A DNA stretch of 64,000 bases from Leptolyngbyaceae cyanobacterium M33_DOE_097 (GTDB taxonomy: Bacteria > Cyanobacteriota > Cyanobacteriia > Leptolyngbyales > Leptolyngbyaceae). The translations under genes were made by a program, and so were the position numbers. Location of the stretch: positions 1-64,000 of the forward strand of contig DVDV01000193.1 in assembly GCA_015296075.1 (NCBI GenBank). Reading direction: 5' to 3'. The notes beneath the pieces are model-generated. The model had not been told where the DNA came from. It saw only the letters and a program-made list of their open reading frames with translations, and ran no database searches. Below, in pieces: positions 54,032 through 61,764 of the stretch; positions within the stretch are counted from its first letter, which is position 1; every line of letters begins with the position of its first letter.

Positions 54032-54529
54032 ATGTATCTCATTACCATTTGTACCCATCAACGCGAATGCTTGTTTGGTGAGATTGTAGAGGGTGAAATG
54101 CAATTGAACCCATTAGGTAATGCGGTGCGATCGCATTGGTTAAAGTTGCAATATCATCATGCACATTTGCAATTAGACGCATGGGTGGTCATGCCCAATC
54201 ATATTCATGGAATTTTGGTTTTACCCGATAATTTAAGGGCGGGTTTAGCCAAAAACGTATCGGTTGAAACCAGGAAAATCATGCCGAAACCCACCCCTAC
54301 AGATCTTTATCATGAAATTCCTGAAATCATTCGTGGATTTAAAGCATTCTCTGCTCGGTATATCAACAAAATCCGGAGGGCCAGAGGAATCCCTGTGTGG
54401 CAACGCAATTATTACGAACACATCATCCGCAACGAAGAATCCTTACAATTCATCTGTCGCTACATTTACAACAACGCGATCGCATGGCAAAACGATCAAT
54501 TACATCCTGCCAATCCATCAAAATGGTAG
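54032..54529 (+). CDS. REP-associated tyrosine transposase (RAYT)
   Basis: A 165-residue Y1-type transposase of the RAYT group. The HUH metal site is MPNHIHGILVL (~residue 58), TICTHQRECLFGEIV is the conserved start, and WQRNYYEHIIRNEESL holds the likely catalytic Tyr. The usual N-terminal ~20 residues before YLITICTHQ are missing, because an in-frame stop lies 7 codons upstream where relE sequence ends. A REP-like palindrome (54237-54299) is embedded in the loop after the HUH motif in frame (NLRAGLAKNVSV...KPTPTDLY). Activity is uncertain; REP repeats also follow the gene. Confidence 0.82.
   Translation: MYLITICTHQRECLFGEIVEGEMQLNPLGNAVRSHWLKLQYHHAHLQLDAWVVMPNHIHGILVLPDNLRAGLAKNVSVETRKIMPKPTPTDLYHEIPEIIRGFKAFSARYINKIRRARGIPVWQRNYYEHIIRNEESLQFICRYIYNNAIAWQNDQLHPANPSKW
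54237..54299 (+). repeat. REP-like repeat inside the RAYT gene
   Basis: GGGCGGGTTTAGCC at the left, GCCGAAACCCACCCC at the right, with ACGTATCGGTTGA in between; ends pair as an imperfect palindrome. It lies in the coding sequence in frame. Confidence 0.72.
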
Positions 54530-54530
54530 T

Positions 54531-54636
54531 GGCAGGTTTAGCCAAAACGTATTGGCTGAGTCCAGATATAATGCCGAAACCTGACCCCACACCAATAACG
54601 TATCGGTTGAGTCCTGGCAACACAATGCCAAAAACC
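54531..54636 (+). repeat. Two REP-like repeats downstream of RAYT
   Basis: First unit 54531-54589 (GGCAGGTTTAGCC ... GCCGAAACCTGACC), second partial unit 54590-54636 (CCAATAACGTATCGGTTGAG ... AATGCCAAAAACC). They share ACGTATyGGyTGAG and the AATGCC-AAACC ends with the copy in the gene. A related copy on the minus strand is at 61502-61560. Confidence 0.72.
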
Positions 54637-54873
54637 GTATCTATGAAATATCTGGCTGCGATCGCCCTGCCAGTTCTACCGTTTGCCCTCAAAACGTGAA
54701 ACTCTAAGAGTGCTTGCGGGCATTCCATTGCAAGTTTTGCTATACCTATAAAAACAGAGTCTTGCTTGAGATGTTGAAGGATTTACCAATGCTCTCTACG
54801 CCATTGGTAGATTGCGGGCAATCTCCTTCAATGGGTAATAGACCGTTAAAAGCCCTTTAGAACCGTTTAAGTC
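54637..54873. other. Spacer between REP repeats and DUF2808 gene
   Basis: Reads like a further relic (CGTATCTATGAAATATC might encode RIYEI of the relE C-terminal part), but this is weak. No gene is seen. Confidence 0.3.
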
Positions 54874-55413
54874 ATGTTGCAGCTTCAAACAGGTTTACTC
54901 GTCGGTGGGTTGTGTGCCGTGGGTGTCGCGATCTCGCCCTTAGTTTCAGCGGTGCAATTGGCAGATGGGACGCGCGCCTTCAACCATCCCCCGCAATTGA
55001 TCAAATCGGCAGCAACTTTTTCCAGTGCTGGATCGACGGCTGCAATCTACTCGTTTACGCTAACTGTGCCTGCGGATGCGGGTGAACCATTGCAAAAAGT
55101 CAGCTTTCAGCAGGCAGAAGGCAGCGAACCCGTTCAATTTCGCTTGAAGGACACAACCGCCTATGTCGGTGAGCGGCTGGCAGGTAAAGAACTTCCCGTC
55201 GTAGCCAGTGTTCAAGAACAGGGGGCGATTGTCACTTTTGATCCACCGATCGCACCAGGAGCGACCGTAACGATTGCGCTTCGCCCCACTCGCAACCCCG
55301 ACTTTCCTGGGATCTATCAGTTCGGAGTGACAGCTTTTCCAGAGGGGGAGAAAGTTCAGGGGCAGTTTCTCGGCTTTGGGCGGTTTGCAATTCGGCGGCG
55401 ACGGGGGGTATAG
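54874..55413 (+). CDS. DUF2808 protein
   Basis: A 179-residue exported protein. The N-terminus QLQTGLLVGGLCAVGVAISPLVSAVQLADG is a signal (cleaved near Ala-Val-Gln); the body (FNHPPQLIKSAATF, YSFTLTVPADAGEPLQKVSFQQ, PGATVTIALRPTRNP, GIYQFGVTAFPEG) matches the DUF2808 cyanobacterial family of unknown function. It is typical in length. Convergent with the LivF gene. Confidence 0.88.
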   Translation: MLQLQTGLLVGGLCAVGVAISPLVSAVQLADGTRAFNHPPQLIKSAATFSSAGSTAAIYSFTLTVPADAGEPLQKVSFQQAEGSEPVQFRLKDTTAYVGERLAGKELPVVASVQEQGAIVTFDPPIAPGATVTIALRPTRNPDFPGIYQFGVTAFPEGEKVQGQFLGFGRFAIRRRRGV

Positions 55414-55443
55414 AACGAGTACAGAGCCGTTTGCGAAGGGCTG

Positions 55444-56175
55444 TTAGTGAGTGGTCGTAGCTCCTAGATACAGTTCGCCGACTTTAGGATTGTTCAACAA
55501 TTCGCTACCTTTGCCCTCAAACCGATCTTTCCCAGCCTCTAAAACATAGCCTCGATCTGCCATTTCGAGGGCACGGCGAGCATTTTGCTCAACCAAGATA
55601 ATGGCCGTACCGCTCTGGTTAATTTGACGAATCTGGTCAAACACGTCTTGCACCAGGATCGGTGACAGCGCGGCAGAAGGTTCATCCAACAGCATCAGGC
55701 TTGGCTTTAGCATGAGTGCCTTACCCATCGCGAGCATTTGCCGCTCACCACCTGAGAGGGTGCCGGCGCGTTGCGATCGCCGTTGAGCCAACCGCGGAAA
55801 GCGAGAAAAAATTTCGTCTTTGAGCTGCTTTAAATCAGCACCCGTTTTAACGAAGGCGCCCATCTCCAAATTTTCTTCCACCGTCAGGGCACGAAAGACG
55901 TTAGCAATTTGGGGTACATAGCACACTTCACGCTGGACAATCTGGTTGGGTTTGAGACCAGTAATGTTCTCGCCCCGCAGCACAATCGAGCCTTCGCGAG
56001 GGGTCAGCAACCCGGCGATCGTCTTTGCCAAAGTTGATTTCCCTGCTCCGTTCGGACCAATCACCGCGACCAACTCGCCCGGCTCAATCCGAAAGTTAAT
56101 GCCCTGCAAAATATCCAGGTCTTTGATGTACCCGGCATACACGTTTTGAACTTCGAGCAACGGCGGATTGGGCAT
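55444..56175 (-). CDS. livF: Branched-chain/neutral amino acid ABC transporter ATPase
   Basis: A 243-residue ABC ATPase: Walker A GPNGAGKST, Q-loop PQIANVF, signature LSGGERQM, Walker B LMLLDEPSAAL, and VEQN in place of the His switch, which is typical of LivF. The start is ATG 56175 (MPNPPLLEV); an earlier in-frame start is rejected because of the sequence before it. The cyanobacterial counterpart is NatE of the Nat-I neutral amino acid system. The permease and binding-protein genes are not adjacent. Confidence 0.92.
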   Translation of the reverse strand: MPNPPLLEVQNVYAGYIKDLDILQGINFRIEPGELVAVIGPNGAGKSTLAKTIAGLLTPREGSIVLRGENITGLKPNQIVQREVCYVPQIANVFRALTVEENLEMGAFVKTGADLKQLKDEIFSRFPRLAQRRSQRAGTLSGGERQMLAMGKALMLKPSLMLLDEPSAALSPILVQDVFDQIRQINQSGTAIILVEQNARRALEMADRGYVLEAGKDRFEGKGSELLNNPKVGELYLGATTTH

Positions 56176-56479
56176 ATAACAAGATTGCAAAAGAAGGTCA
56201 ACCGGAAAGAGATTCGCTGTTTGACTCGGTTAAGCCAATGGATTGAATAACGAGCCTCAGCGATCGCTTCTCAAATTAGAATAATCGACACGGATCGATT
56301 ACGGGCAAATTACCGCAAGTTGTGTCACGAGGGAAGAGTTTGTCAACCAAGCAAGGTTTTAGCTCTAGGGTTCAACCTGGCTAGGCCAACTATAGAAACA
56401 ATTCTTTCCCTGCGAAAGCTCCGCCCTAGGGCAACATCTTTCAGAGGCAACGTCACCCTAGCACGCTCGCGCAGGTCAA
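56176..56479. other. Intergenic region
   Basis: No gene or strong hairpin. Contains one HIP1 octamer near 56260. Confidence 0.45.
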
Positions 56480-56707
56480 TTATTCAGGCGTGTTCTGCAA
56501 GTCAGGACGTTCTTCAGGCACGATCGCCCCTTCAACGGGGCACACTTGCAAGCAAATGCCGCAATCAATGCAGGTCGAAAAATCAATCCAATACCAGTCT
56601 GTACCTTTGGTATTTTTGCTCGGTCCAGGATGAATACAGGCAACGGGGCACGCATCGACGCAATCAGCGACGCCCTCACAGGTATTGGTCACAATGGTAT
56701 GAGGCAC
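56480..56707 (-). CDS. Ferredoxin with two iron-sulfur sites
   Basis: A 75-residue bacterial-type ferredoxin with eight cysteines: C10, C16, C20, C24 and C46, C49, C52, C56. The second motif (C-I-D-C-G-I-C-L-Q-V-C-P) is a classical 4Fe-4S site. In the first, Val13 stands where the second cysteine normally is (C-x2-V-x2-C-x3-C-P), so that cluster could be 3Fe-4S or use C24. The start is GTG 56707 after GGAGAG. Possible role: low-potential electron carrier; partner unknown. Confidence 0.88.
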   Translation of the reverse strand: MPHTIVTNTCEGVADCVDACPVACIHPGPSKNTKGTDWYWIDFSTCIDCGICLQVCPVEGAIVPEERPDLQNTPE

Positions 56708-56869
56708 GGTGTTCTCTCCAAAGGTTAGGAATGCGGAATCAAAATCAGGTCGGCAGCATTGAGCAACGGGTAGTCACCTCAAATTGCCAAAAGAACTGGT
56801 GCTGAACGAGTTATGACAACCCTGGCTAATGCACAAGCCTTCAGCAACGCGACTTCTTTTTTCACTTTA

Positions 56870-58108
56870 TTACGGACTGTTAACGCTTTCAATCACCACA
56901 TCGCCTGCCGCTTTTACCCAGGCAATACGGGCAATTCGACGATGTTGAGCATAATCCTGGATCTCAACCGGACTTCGCCGCCCCAGATCTAACTCCACCC
57001 TAACAGGATGCGGCGCTGATCGCAGAGTGCGCGCATAGGCGATCGCGGCACCATAGGCTTGCTCCGATTCAGCTACAACCAGCCAATCGCTCACCGGGGT
57101 TTGCTGGGGCAAGCGGCCTGTATCTAACAAAACTTGGTGTAACGGTTCGATCTGAAGCGCAAACCCAATGCCAGGGTAAGACTGGCCTTGAGGGTGGTAC
57201 AGACCAAGTAGTTGATCATAGCGTCCGCCCGTGGCAACCACCGCTAAACCACTAGAACTGGGAGCCACCACCTCAAACACCAGCCCCGTGTAGTAGTTAA
57301 TTGTTTGAATCAGGCTGAGATCGAGCGTCACGGTTGGCACAAACATTGGCTCATTGCTGGAGGCCAACTGCTGCTCTAAGACATCGACCAGAGATTTGAG
57401 ATTAGCAACCGCTGTCTGCTGCTCGGCATTGAGGTCAAGGCTAGCCACCTTTTGCAGCACGTCGGCAGGCTTACCTCGCAACTCAAACAAGAACAAGGCC
57501 CGATCGCGCACTTCGGCTGAGAGGGGCAGCGTTTCGAGCGCAATCCGATCCAACTGGGCGATCGCCCGTCGCACATTCTCACGAATCGCCTCTGGAAAGA
57601 CCGACAACAGCGAACGGGTCAACCCAGCTTCGCCTAGTAACAGGGAGGCACCCTGCAGACCCATACTGGCGAGACAATCGACCACCAGCAGCAAGACTTC
57701 AGCATCAGCCAGCGTGCCACCCATGCCCAACAACTCGACCCCAGCCTGGTAGTACTCTTGCTGACCACTCGGACTGTTCACGTGCGATCGCCGAAACACG
57801 TTGGCGTTGTAATACAACCGTAGAGGGAAGGTTGCCCCAGCCATACGGGTGACAGCAGCGCGGGCGATCGAAGCGGTCAACTCAGGCCGCAAACCGAGAT
57901 CGTCGTCCGCTTCCTGAATTTGCAGCACGGTCGAACGAGCGATCGCGCCACCTGCCATCAACGTATCAAGCCGTTCTAACGTTGACGTAATAATGCGGTG
58001 ATAACCCCAGCGGTGAAACACCTGCTGCAAGCGTTCCTCAATCCAACGTTTTTGCACTACATCCAGAGGCAGCAAATCTCTTGCGCCCGTTGGAGACTGG
58101 TAGACCAT
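56870..58108 (-). CDS. hisZ: ATP phosphoribosyltransferase regulatory subunit
   Basis: A 412-residue HisZ, a histidyl-tRNA synthetase-like protein that activates HisG in histidine synthesis. MVYQSPTGARDLLPLDVVQKRWIEERL opens it (split here), followed by the class II motif 2 region (LGLRPELTASIARA), NVFRRSHVNSPSGQQEYYQAG and the HisA-like motif GLAVVATGGRYDQLLG. The active-site residues for tRNA charging are not all kept and the anticodon-binding domain is reduced, as expected. Its ATG directly abuts the TAG stop of the upstream J-domain gene. Confidence 0.93.
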   Translation of the reverse strand: MVYQSPTGARDLLPLDVVQKRWIEERLQQVFHRWGYHRIITSTLERLDTLMAGGAIARSTVLQIQEADDDLGLRPELTASIARAAVTRMAGATFPLRLYYNANVFRRSHVNSPSGQQEYYQAGVELLGMGGTLADAEVLLLVVDCLASMGLQGASLLLGEAGLTRSLLSVFPEAIRENVRRAIAQLDRIALETLPLSAEVRDRALFLFELRGKPADVLQKVASLDLNAEQQTAVANLKSLVDVLEQQLASSNEPMFVPTVTLDLSLIQTINYYTGLVFEVVAPSSSGLAVVATGGRYDQLLGLYHPQGQSYPGIGFALQIEPLHQVLLDTGRLPQQTPVSDWLVVAESEQAYGAAIAYARTLRSAPHPVRVELDLGRRSPVEIQDYAQHRRIARIAWVKAAGDVVIESVNSP

Positions 58109-59146
58109 CTACTTCTTCTTCCCAAATAAGCCGCCAAACAGTCCACCACCGCCCTGTTTGTCGTTCGGTTTGTTTGTTTTCGGAGCATTTTTAGGCGGCG
58201 GTGCTGCCTTTGCGCCCTTGGTTGACGTGCCTGCTGCCGCAGATGGCTTGGTTCCAGCGGTAGCCGACTGTCCTAACCGCTTCATCCCAGCGATCGCATC
58301 CTCATCATTGGGGTTATGCTTTAACGCCTGGGTAAAGTGAATCTTTGCCATCGTGCCTTGATTTTGCTTGAGGTAGATGATCCCCATCAAGCTGTGGCAT
58401 TGACTGTTAGCTGGGTCAACTTTAAGCGCATCCCGTAATTCTAAAATGGCTTGGGCATAGTTTCCCTTATCAAAAATGGCACGGGCCCGCCGATAGTATT
58501 GCTGCACCAACATCTCTTGCCGAGTCTGTTGGGGTTGAGGCGGCGGCGCAGCGGTTCTTGATGAGCTTTGCATTGCTGCCGGAGCGCCACCCGATTGAGA
58601 AGAATCAGGCAAATTACTGCCCGTATAAATCGTCTGCTTATTGCTTTCGCCAAGGGTCAGCCCACCCGAACTTTCTTTACGCATTAAGTAAATCAAATTC
58701 AATTCACTAATTTGCGCGGTTAACTCTATCGTCTGATCGAGGTGATCATATTGCTTAGAAGCTAAATCTTTGAGCGATGTCATGTAGAAGTGGTCAGGGT
58801 TACTCGCAGTCGAGAGCTGCTTCGCTAGCCCCCCAACCACCTCGATTGAGTCTTGCTGTTGCACAGCGTGTTGCCCCTTGAGCTTGAGCAACAGCCCATA
58901 TTCTGAACGGTCTTTCTCCTGTGACAACCGTTCCCAGGCAGGGTTGACCAACCTCGCTAAAAATTGACTGGCCCGTTGTTTGTCTTCCTCCGATTCAGTA
59001 GCGAGGGCATCGGGGTGGAGTCGGCGGGCAATTTTAAGATAGCGTTTGCGGATATCCTTGATTTCAGCATCAATCGGGACTCCCAAAATCGCATGGTGAT
59101 CGATGAAATCTAACCTAAATAAGCCGCGCTCAATCTGAAAAGACAT
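58109..59146 (-). CDS. J-domain protein with TPR repeats
   Basis: A 345-residue DnaJ-like protein. The J domain is N-terminal (DFIDHHAILGVPIDAEIKDIRKRYLK, then RRLHPDALATE with the HPD triad), followed by a helical linker and TPR units at ~215-290 (KGNYAQAILELRDALKVDPANSQCHSLMGIIYLKQNQ split here). A low-complexity Ala/Pro/Lys tail ends in GGLFGGLFGKKK. No zinc-finger or G/F region, so it is a specialised DnaK partner rather than DnaJ proper. Its stop overlaps the hisZ start, so the two are co-translated. Confidence 0.9.
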   Translation of the reverse strand: MSFQIERGLFRLDFIDHHAILGVPIDAEIKDIRKRYLKIARRLHPDALATESEEDKQRASQFLARLVNPAWERLSQEKDRSEYGLLLKLKGQHAVQQQDSIEVVGGLAKQLSTASNPDHFYMTSLKDLASKQYDHLDQTIELTAQISELNLIYLMRKESSGGLTLGESNKQTIYTGSNLPDSSQSGGAPAAMQSSSRTAAPPPQPQQTRQEMLVQQYYRRARAIFDKGNYAQAILELRDALKVDPANSQCHSLMGIIYLKQNQGTMAKIHFTQALKHNPNDEDAIAGMKRLGQSATAGTKPSAAAGTSTKGAKAAPPPKNAPKTNKPNDKQGGGGLFGGLFGKKK

Positions 59147-59366
59147 GATGTATTCGCTTGCCCGTCGTAGTTCTTTATAGTGTAGTTTGGTTTACCCAGT
59201 ATGTAAGTCAGCCTGGTCAGGTTGACGAATTAAACAGTCAGGAATACGAGTTTGGCGCTGTCCTTATCTCTAAATTAGAAAAGGGTCAGGCAGTTTTTCT
59301 GTAGAAGAAGCAACGTCGCTCGATCAAAACCTGCTAAAATAGGCAAGAATATACTTTGCTTTCTTT
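59147..59366. other. Intergenic region
   Basis: Upstream of the J-domain gene and downstream of the phosphatase gene. No gene seen; R2 copy C follows. Confidence 0.4.
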
Positions 59367-59470
59367 TAAGAAGGAGAATTAAATAATTTCGATACTTTGT
59401 TGAACGGGCAAGCGATCGCCTGCCCCTTTAAACGACAAAATGTTCGATTTTATTTAATCCATGATCCTTA
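59367..59470. repeat. Hairpin repeat R2, copy C (full length)
   Basis: Reverse complement of copy A over ~104 bp, including GGATTAAATAAAATCGAA and the A-rich arms, but with the central stem GGGCAGGCGATCGCTTGCCC, so both stem sides differ from copy A while pairing is kept. The left end contains the last codons (LRIMD) and stop TAA of the inositol phosphatase gene. Confidence 0.85.
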
Positions 59471-60323
59471 GCTTACTCAACTGCTCCCAATCTGCCCAGG
59501 TATCCAACCGGGGAACTTGGTGAAGCGCCTGACTCAATTCAGAATGGATCCTGCCATTGGTTGCCAAGATCCTGCCAGAGTTGATCTGGATCGGTTGCTC
59601 ATCATAAGCCGTTACTCGCCCTCCGGCTTCTCTAACCAGCACAATGCCAGCGGTAATATCCCAGGCCGAAAGCCCGCGCTCCCAATAACCATCCAAACGC
59701 CCACAGGCTACTGCAGCCAGGTCGGTGGCAGCAGACCCGCTACGGCGCACCCCCTGAGTCAGGTGGGTCAGGTAGCAGAACTCGGCATAGTTATTGTCGG
59801 TTGTCTGATGGCGATCGTAGGCGAACCCTGAGACCAGTAAACTGCGGCTCAGTTCTTGCGTTTGAGAGACTCGAATGGGGCGACGGTTACAGGTTGCGCC
59901 CAGCCCAGTAGCCGCCCGAAATAGCTCCTGACGCGCCGGGTCAAACACAACCCCAACGTGTGGCACTCCATTTACTAACAGGCCAATAGATACCGCGTAA
60001 GCCGGGTATTGGTGCGCGTAGTTGGTCGTGCCATCAAGCGGATCGACGGCCCACAGGTATTGAGCCGCTTCACCTGCTAGTTGGCCTGCCTCTTCAGAAA
60101 GGATGGCGTGGTCAGGCAGGTGCCGTTGGAGAACGTCAAGAACAGCGACTTCTGATGCCTGGTCGGCTTCGGTGACGAGATCGCCAGGGCGACCTTTCTC
60201 TTGCACGTTCTCTAGTTTGCCGAGAAAGCTTTGCAAGACGGCTCCACCTGCCAGCGCAGCTTCAGTTGCAACTTCTAAATAACGGTATAGATCTGAGCGA
60301 CTTGGCTGATCAGACAAAGACAT
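59454..60323 (-). CDS. Inositol monophosphatase family protein
   Basis: A 289-residue magnesium-dependent phosphatase: ILSEEAGQLAG (metal Glu), WAVDPLDGTTNYAHQYPAYAVSIGLL (WDxxDGT-type motif), GSAATDLAAVACGRLDGYWERGLSAWDITAGIVLVREAGG (split) with the second metal Asp. It could act on inositol 1-phosphate, 3'-phosphoadenosine or fructose bisphosphate; the sequence does not decide. The last residues and the stop lie in repeat R2. Confidence 0.93.
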   Translation of the reverse strand: MSLSDQPSRSDLYRYLEVATEAALAGGAVLQSFLGKLENVQEKGRPGDLVTEADQASEVAVLDVLQRHLPDHAILSEEAGQLAGEAAQYLWAVDPLDGTTNYAHQYPAYAVSIGLLVNGVPHVGVVFDPARQELFRAATGLGATCNRRPIRVSQTQELSRSLLVSGFAYDRHQTTDNNYAEFCYLTHLTQGVRRSGSAATDLAAVACGRLDGYWERGLSAWDITAGIVLVREAGGRVTAYDEQPIQINSGRILATNGRIHSELSQALHQVPRLDTWADWEQLSKLRIMD

Positions 60324-60380
60324 GCACGAAAGGTGGGAATAAGGGTCGTGTTTATCCTACCGGGAAGCGATCGCGATCGG

Positions 60381-60923
60381 TTACTCCGCTGTTTTAATTT
60401 CGCGCAAAGGATTCTTCTCATTCCAAATGCCAAGCCCCAAAGCCCTGGCATAATCTTGGGCTTGAGCTAAGCGCTGGTCGTACTTATTATTTGGTGGATG
60501 CGGCACAAACAGGACTAAACCTTCCGCAACAAGTTGTTCATTCAGCAATCGTCCCTGCTGCCAGAGGTAGGCGAGTCGTCGCCCGGTGCGATCGCGCAGT
60601 TCCGCATCCATTTCAAGCAGTACTGGTTGATCACCCAGCAACTCAACGAGCCGGACTTGAGCCGCACTGCCCCAAGGGTCTTGGGACAACCCCGGAGCCG
60701 CGATCCCTTCTAGTCGAACTCGTTCTGTAATCGAGCTAGGGTACTCCACATCAGTGACTTCAACATCACGACCATTCCAGACATCTACCACCTTGACAGT
60801 TAACCCTGACGGCAAAATAGTAGCCTGACACCCCAGCAAGCACAGTAGTGGCAATAGACCGATAATCCAAATCCATTGCCGCTGCAGCAAACAGGGTTGT
60901 GGCGTAACGCTGCTACTCTTCAT
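60381..60923 (-). CDS. Thermonuclease-fold lipoprotein, catalytic residues degenerate
   Basis: A 180-residue protein. MKSSSVTPQPCLLQRQWIWIIGLLPLLCLLGCQATI starts it, with a lipobox LLGC (position ~33); split as signal and mature part. The mature domain resembles staphylococcal nuclease (RVRLEGIAAP, VLLEMDAELRDRTGRRLAYLW, LLNEQLVAEGLVLF), but the D-G-D-T and D-T-P-E motifs are lost (VVDVWNGRDVEV, IAAPGL), so catalysis is doubtful. It overlaps the ferredoxin gene by 11 nt; the ATG at 60923 is chosen because a longer frame lacks a signal. Confidence 0.85.
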   Translation of the reverse strand: MKSSSVTPQPCLLQRQWIWIIGLLPLLCLLGCQATILPSGLTVKVVDVWNGRDVEVTDVEYPSSITERVRLEGIAAPGLSQDPWGSAAQVRLVELLGDQPVLLEMDAELRDRTGRRLAYLWQQGRLLNEQLVAEGLVLFVPHPPNNKYDQRLAQAQDYARALGLGIWNEKNPLREIKTAE

Positions 60924-61281
60924 CCAGTGGCAAACCTCGGCGGACTTTTCCCTTACCAAAATATTGCCCAAATTGCAGCTCATACACCTCATCTTCATCC
61001 TGGGTTTCAACTTCCAGGTCAGAGCGGGCGTAGCTGACACACAGCAGCGCATACCCTCGCCGTTGCAGGTCTGGCGATAGTCCCATTGCCTCTGGTTGGT
61101 AAAGTTCGCCTGACAAAACACGCACCGCACAGGTCGTACAAGCCCCGTTGCGGCACGAAAATGGCAAATTGGCTCCCTGATTTTCTGCTGTGTGAAGGAT
61201 ATAGCGATCGCCCGGAACGGTGAGGGTGTATTGCTTGCCAGTCTGGCGATCGTGGATTTTAATCGTGTACAAATCAGTCAT
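60913..61281 (-). CDS. Plant-type 2Fe-2S ferredoxin with C-terminal extension
   Basis: A 122-residue ferredoxin with the cluster ligands C43, C48, C51 (CRNGACTTC) and C81 (LLCVSYARSD). A C-terminal ~30-residue extension (QDEDEVYELQFGQYFGKGKVRRGLPLDEE, longer than PetF) recalls FdC2-type proteins of plants and cyanobacteria. It likely donates electrons to a specialised enzyme. ATG 61281 follows a typical start; it overlaps the downstream thermonuclease-fold gene, so they are co-translated. Confidence 0.92.
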   Translation of the reverse strand: MTDLYTIKIHDRQTGKQYTLTVPGDRYILHTAENQGANLPFSCRNGACTTCAVRVLSGELYQPEAMGLSPDLQRRGYALLCVSYARSDLEVETQDEDEVYELQFGQYFGKGKVRRGLPLDEE

Positions 61282-61373
61282 GAATCTAAAAAGCTGCGTC
61301 TAAATTGCTCAAAAATGAGCAGGGTTTCTGGTAACATAATACTTCTGGGAAGATACATCCCCCAAATTACCCT

Positions 61374-61460
61374 GGAGAGATGGCCGAGTGGTTGAAGGCG
61401 CAGCACTGGAAATGCTGTTTAGGGGTAACTCTAACGAGGGTTCGAATCCCTCTCTCTCCG
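61374..61460 (+). tRNA. tRNA-Ser (anticodon GGA)
   Basis: An 87-nt tRNA with acceptor GGAGAGA/TCTCTCC, D arm, anticodon loop CTGGAAA, long variable arm and T loop TTCGAAT, discriminator G, no encoded CCA. Repeats follow within 7-100 bp, and a codon-biased gene cluster begins at 61765. Confidence 0.95.
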
Positions 61461-61466
61461 TTCTCC

Positions 61467-61495
61467 AAGGAATAAGAATTAAATAAGTTCCATGC
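61467..61495. repeat. Hairpin repeat R2, partial copy D
   Basis: AAGGAATAAGAATTAAATAA matches the right arm of copy A in reverse complement (AAGGAACAAGAATTAAATAA). It starts 7 nt after tRNA-Ser; the central hairpin is lost. Confidence 0.6.
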
Positions 61496-61501
61496 TGGGA
61501 A

Positions 61502-61560
61502 GGGGCGAGTTTTGCCATTAAACCCATTGCATGGTGCAGATAGGTTTGCTAAACCCGCCC
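61502..61560 (-). repeat. REP-like repeat downstream of tRNA-Ser
   Basis: Reverse complement reads GGGCGGGTTTAGC ... ATGGCAAAACTCGCCCC, the same ends as the REP-like repeats around the RAYT gene. It abuts R2 copy D. Confidence 0.6.
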
Positions 61561-61764
61561 ATACAATTCGCAGATTGATTAAATTCGCAAGCCTAAGCTA
61601 ATTTTTCTGTCTCAGCCGTTTGAGGGTGTCTTGTGGGTGCCCACGCTAATGAAGGGCGATCGCAAGGAACTTGTAACGACCGATTTCAATTGAGATCTCA
61701 GTTTAATTCTGTCGTGAGATCTCAGCCGAGTGATCAAATGATCCTTTTTATACTGAGGCGACAC
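61561..61764. other. Spacer before the GAG-biased gene cluster
   Basis: No gene. Holds ATCTCAGTTTAATTCTGTCGTGAGAT with two AGATCTCAG/GAGATCTCAG pieces (61692-61728), a direct near-repeat that may be related to the boundary. Confidence 0.35.

Noticed and set aside
54397-54699. 100-codon frame downstream of RAYT (ends MKYLAAIALPVLPFALKT)
   Set aside because: Spans the end of the RAYT gene in another frame and the REP repeats. The last 18 residues look signal-like but the frame ends at once.
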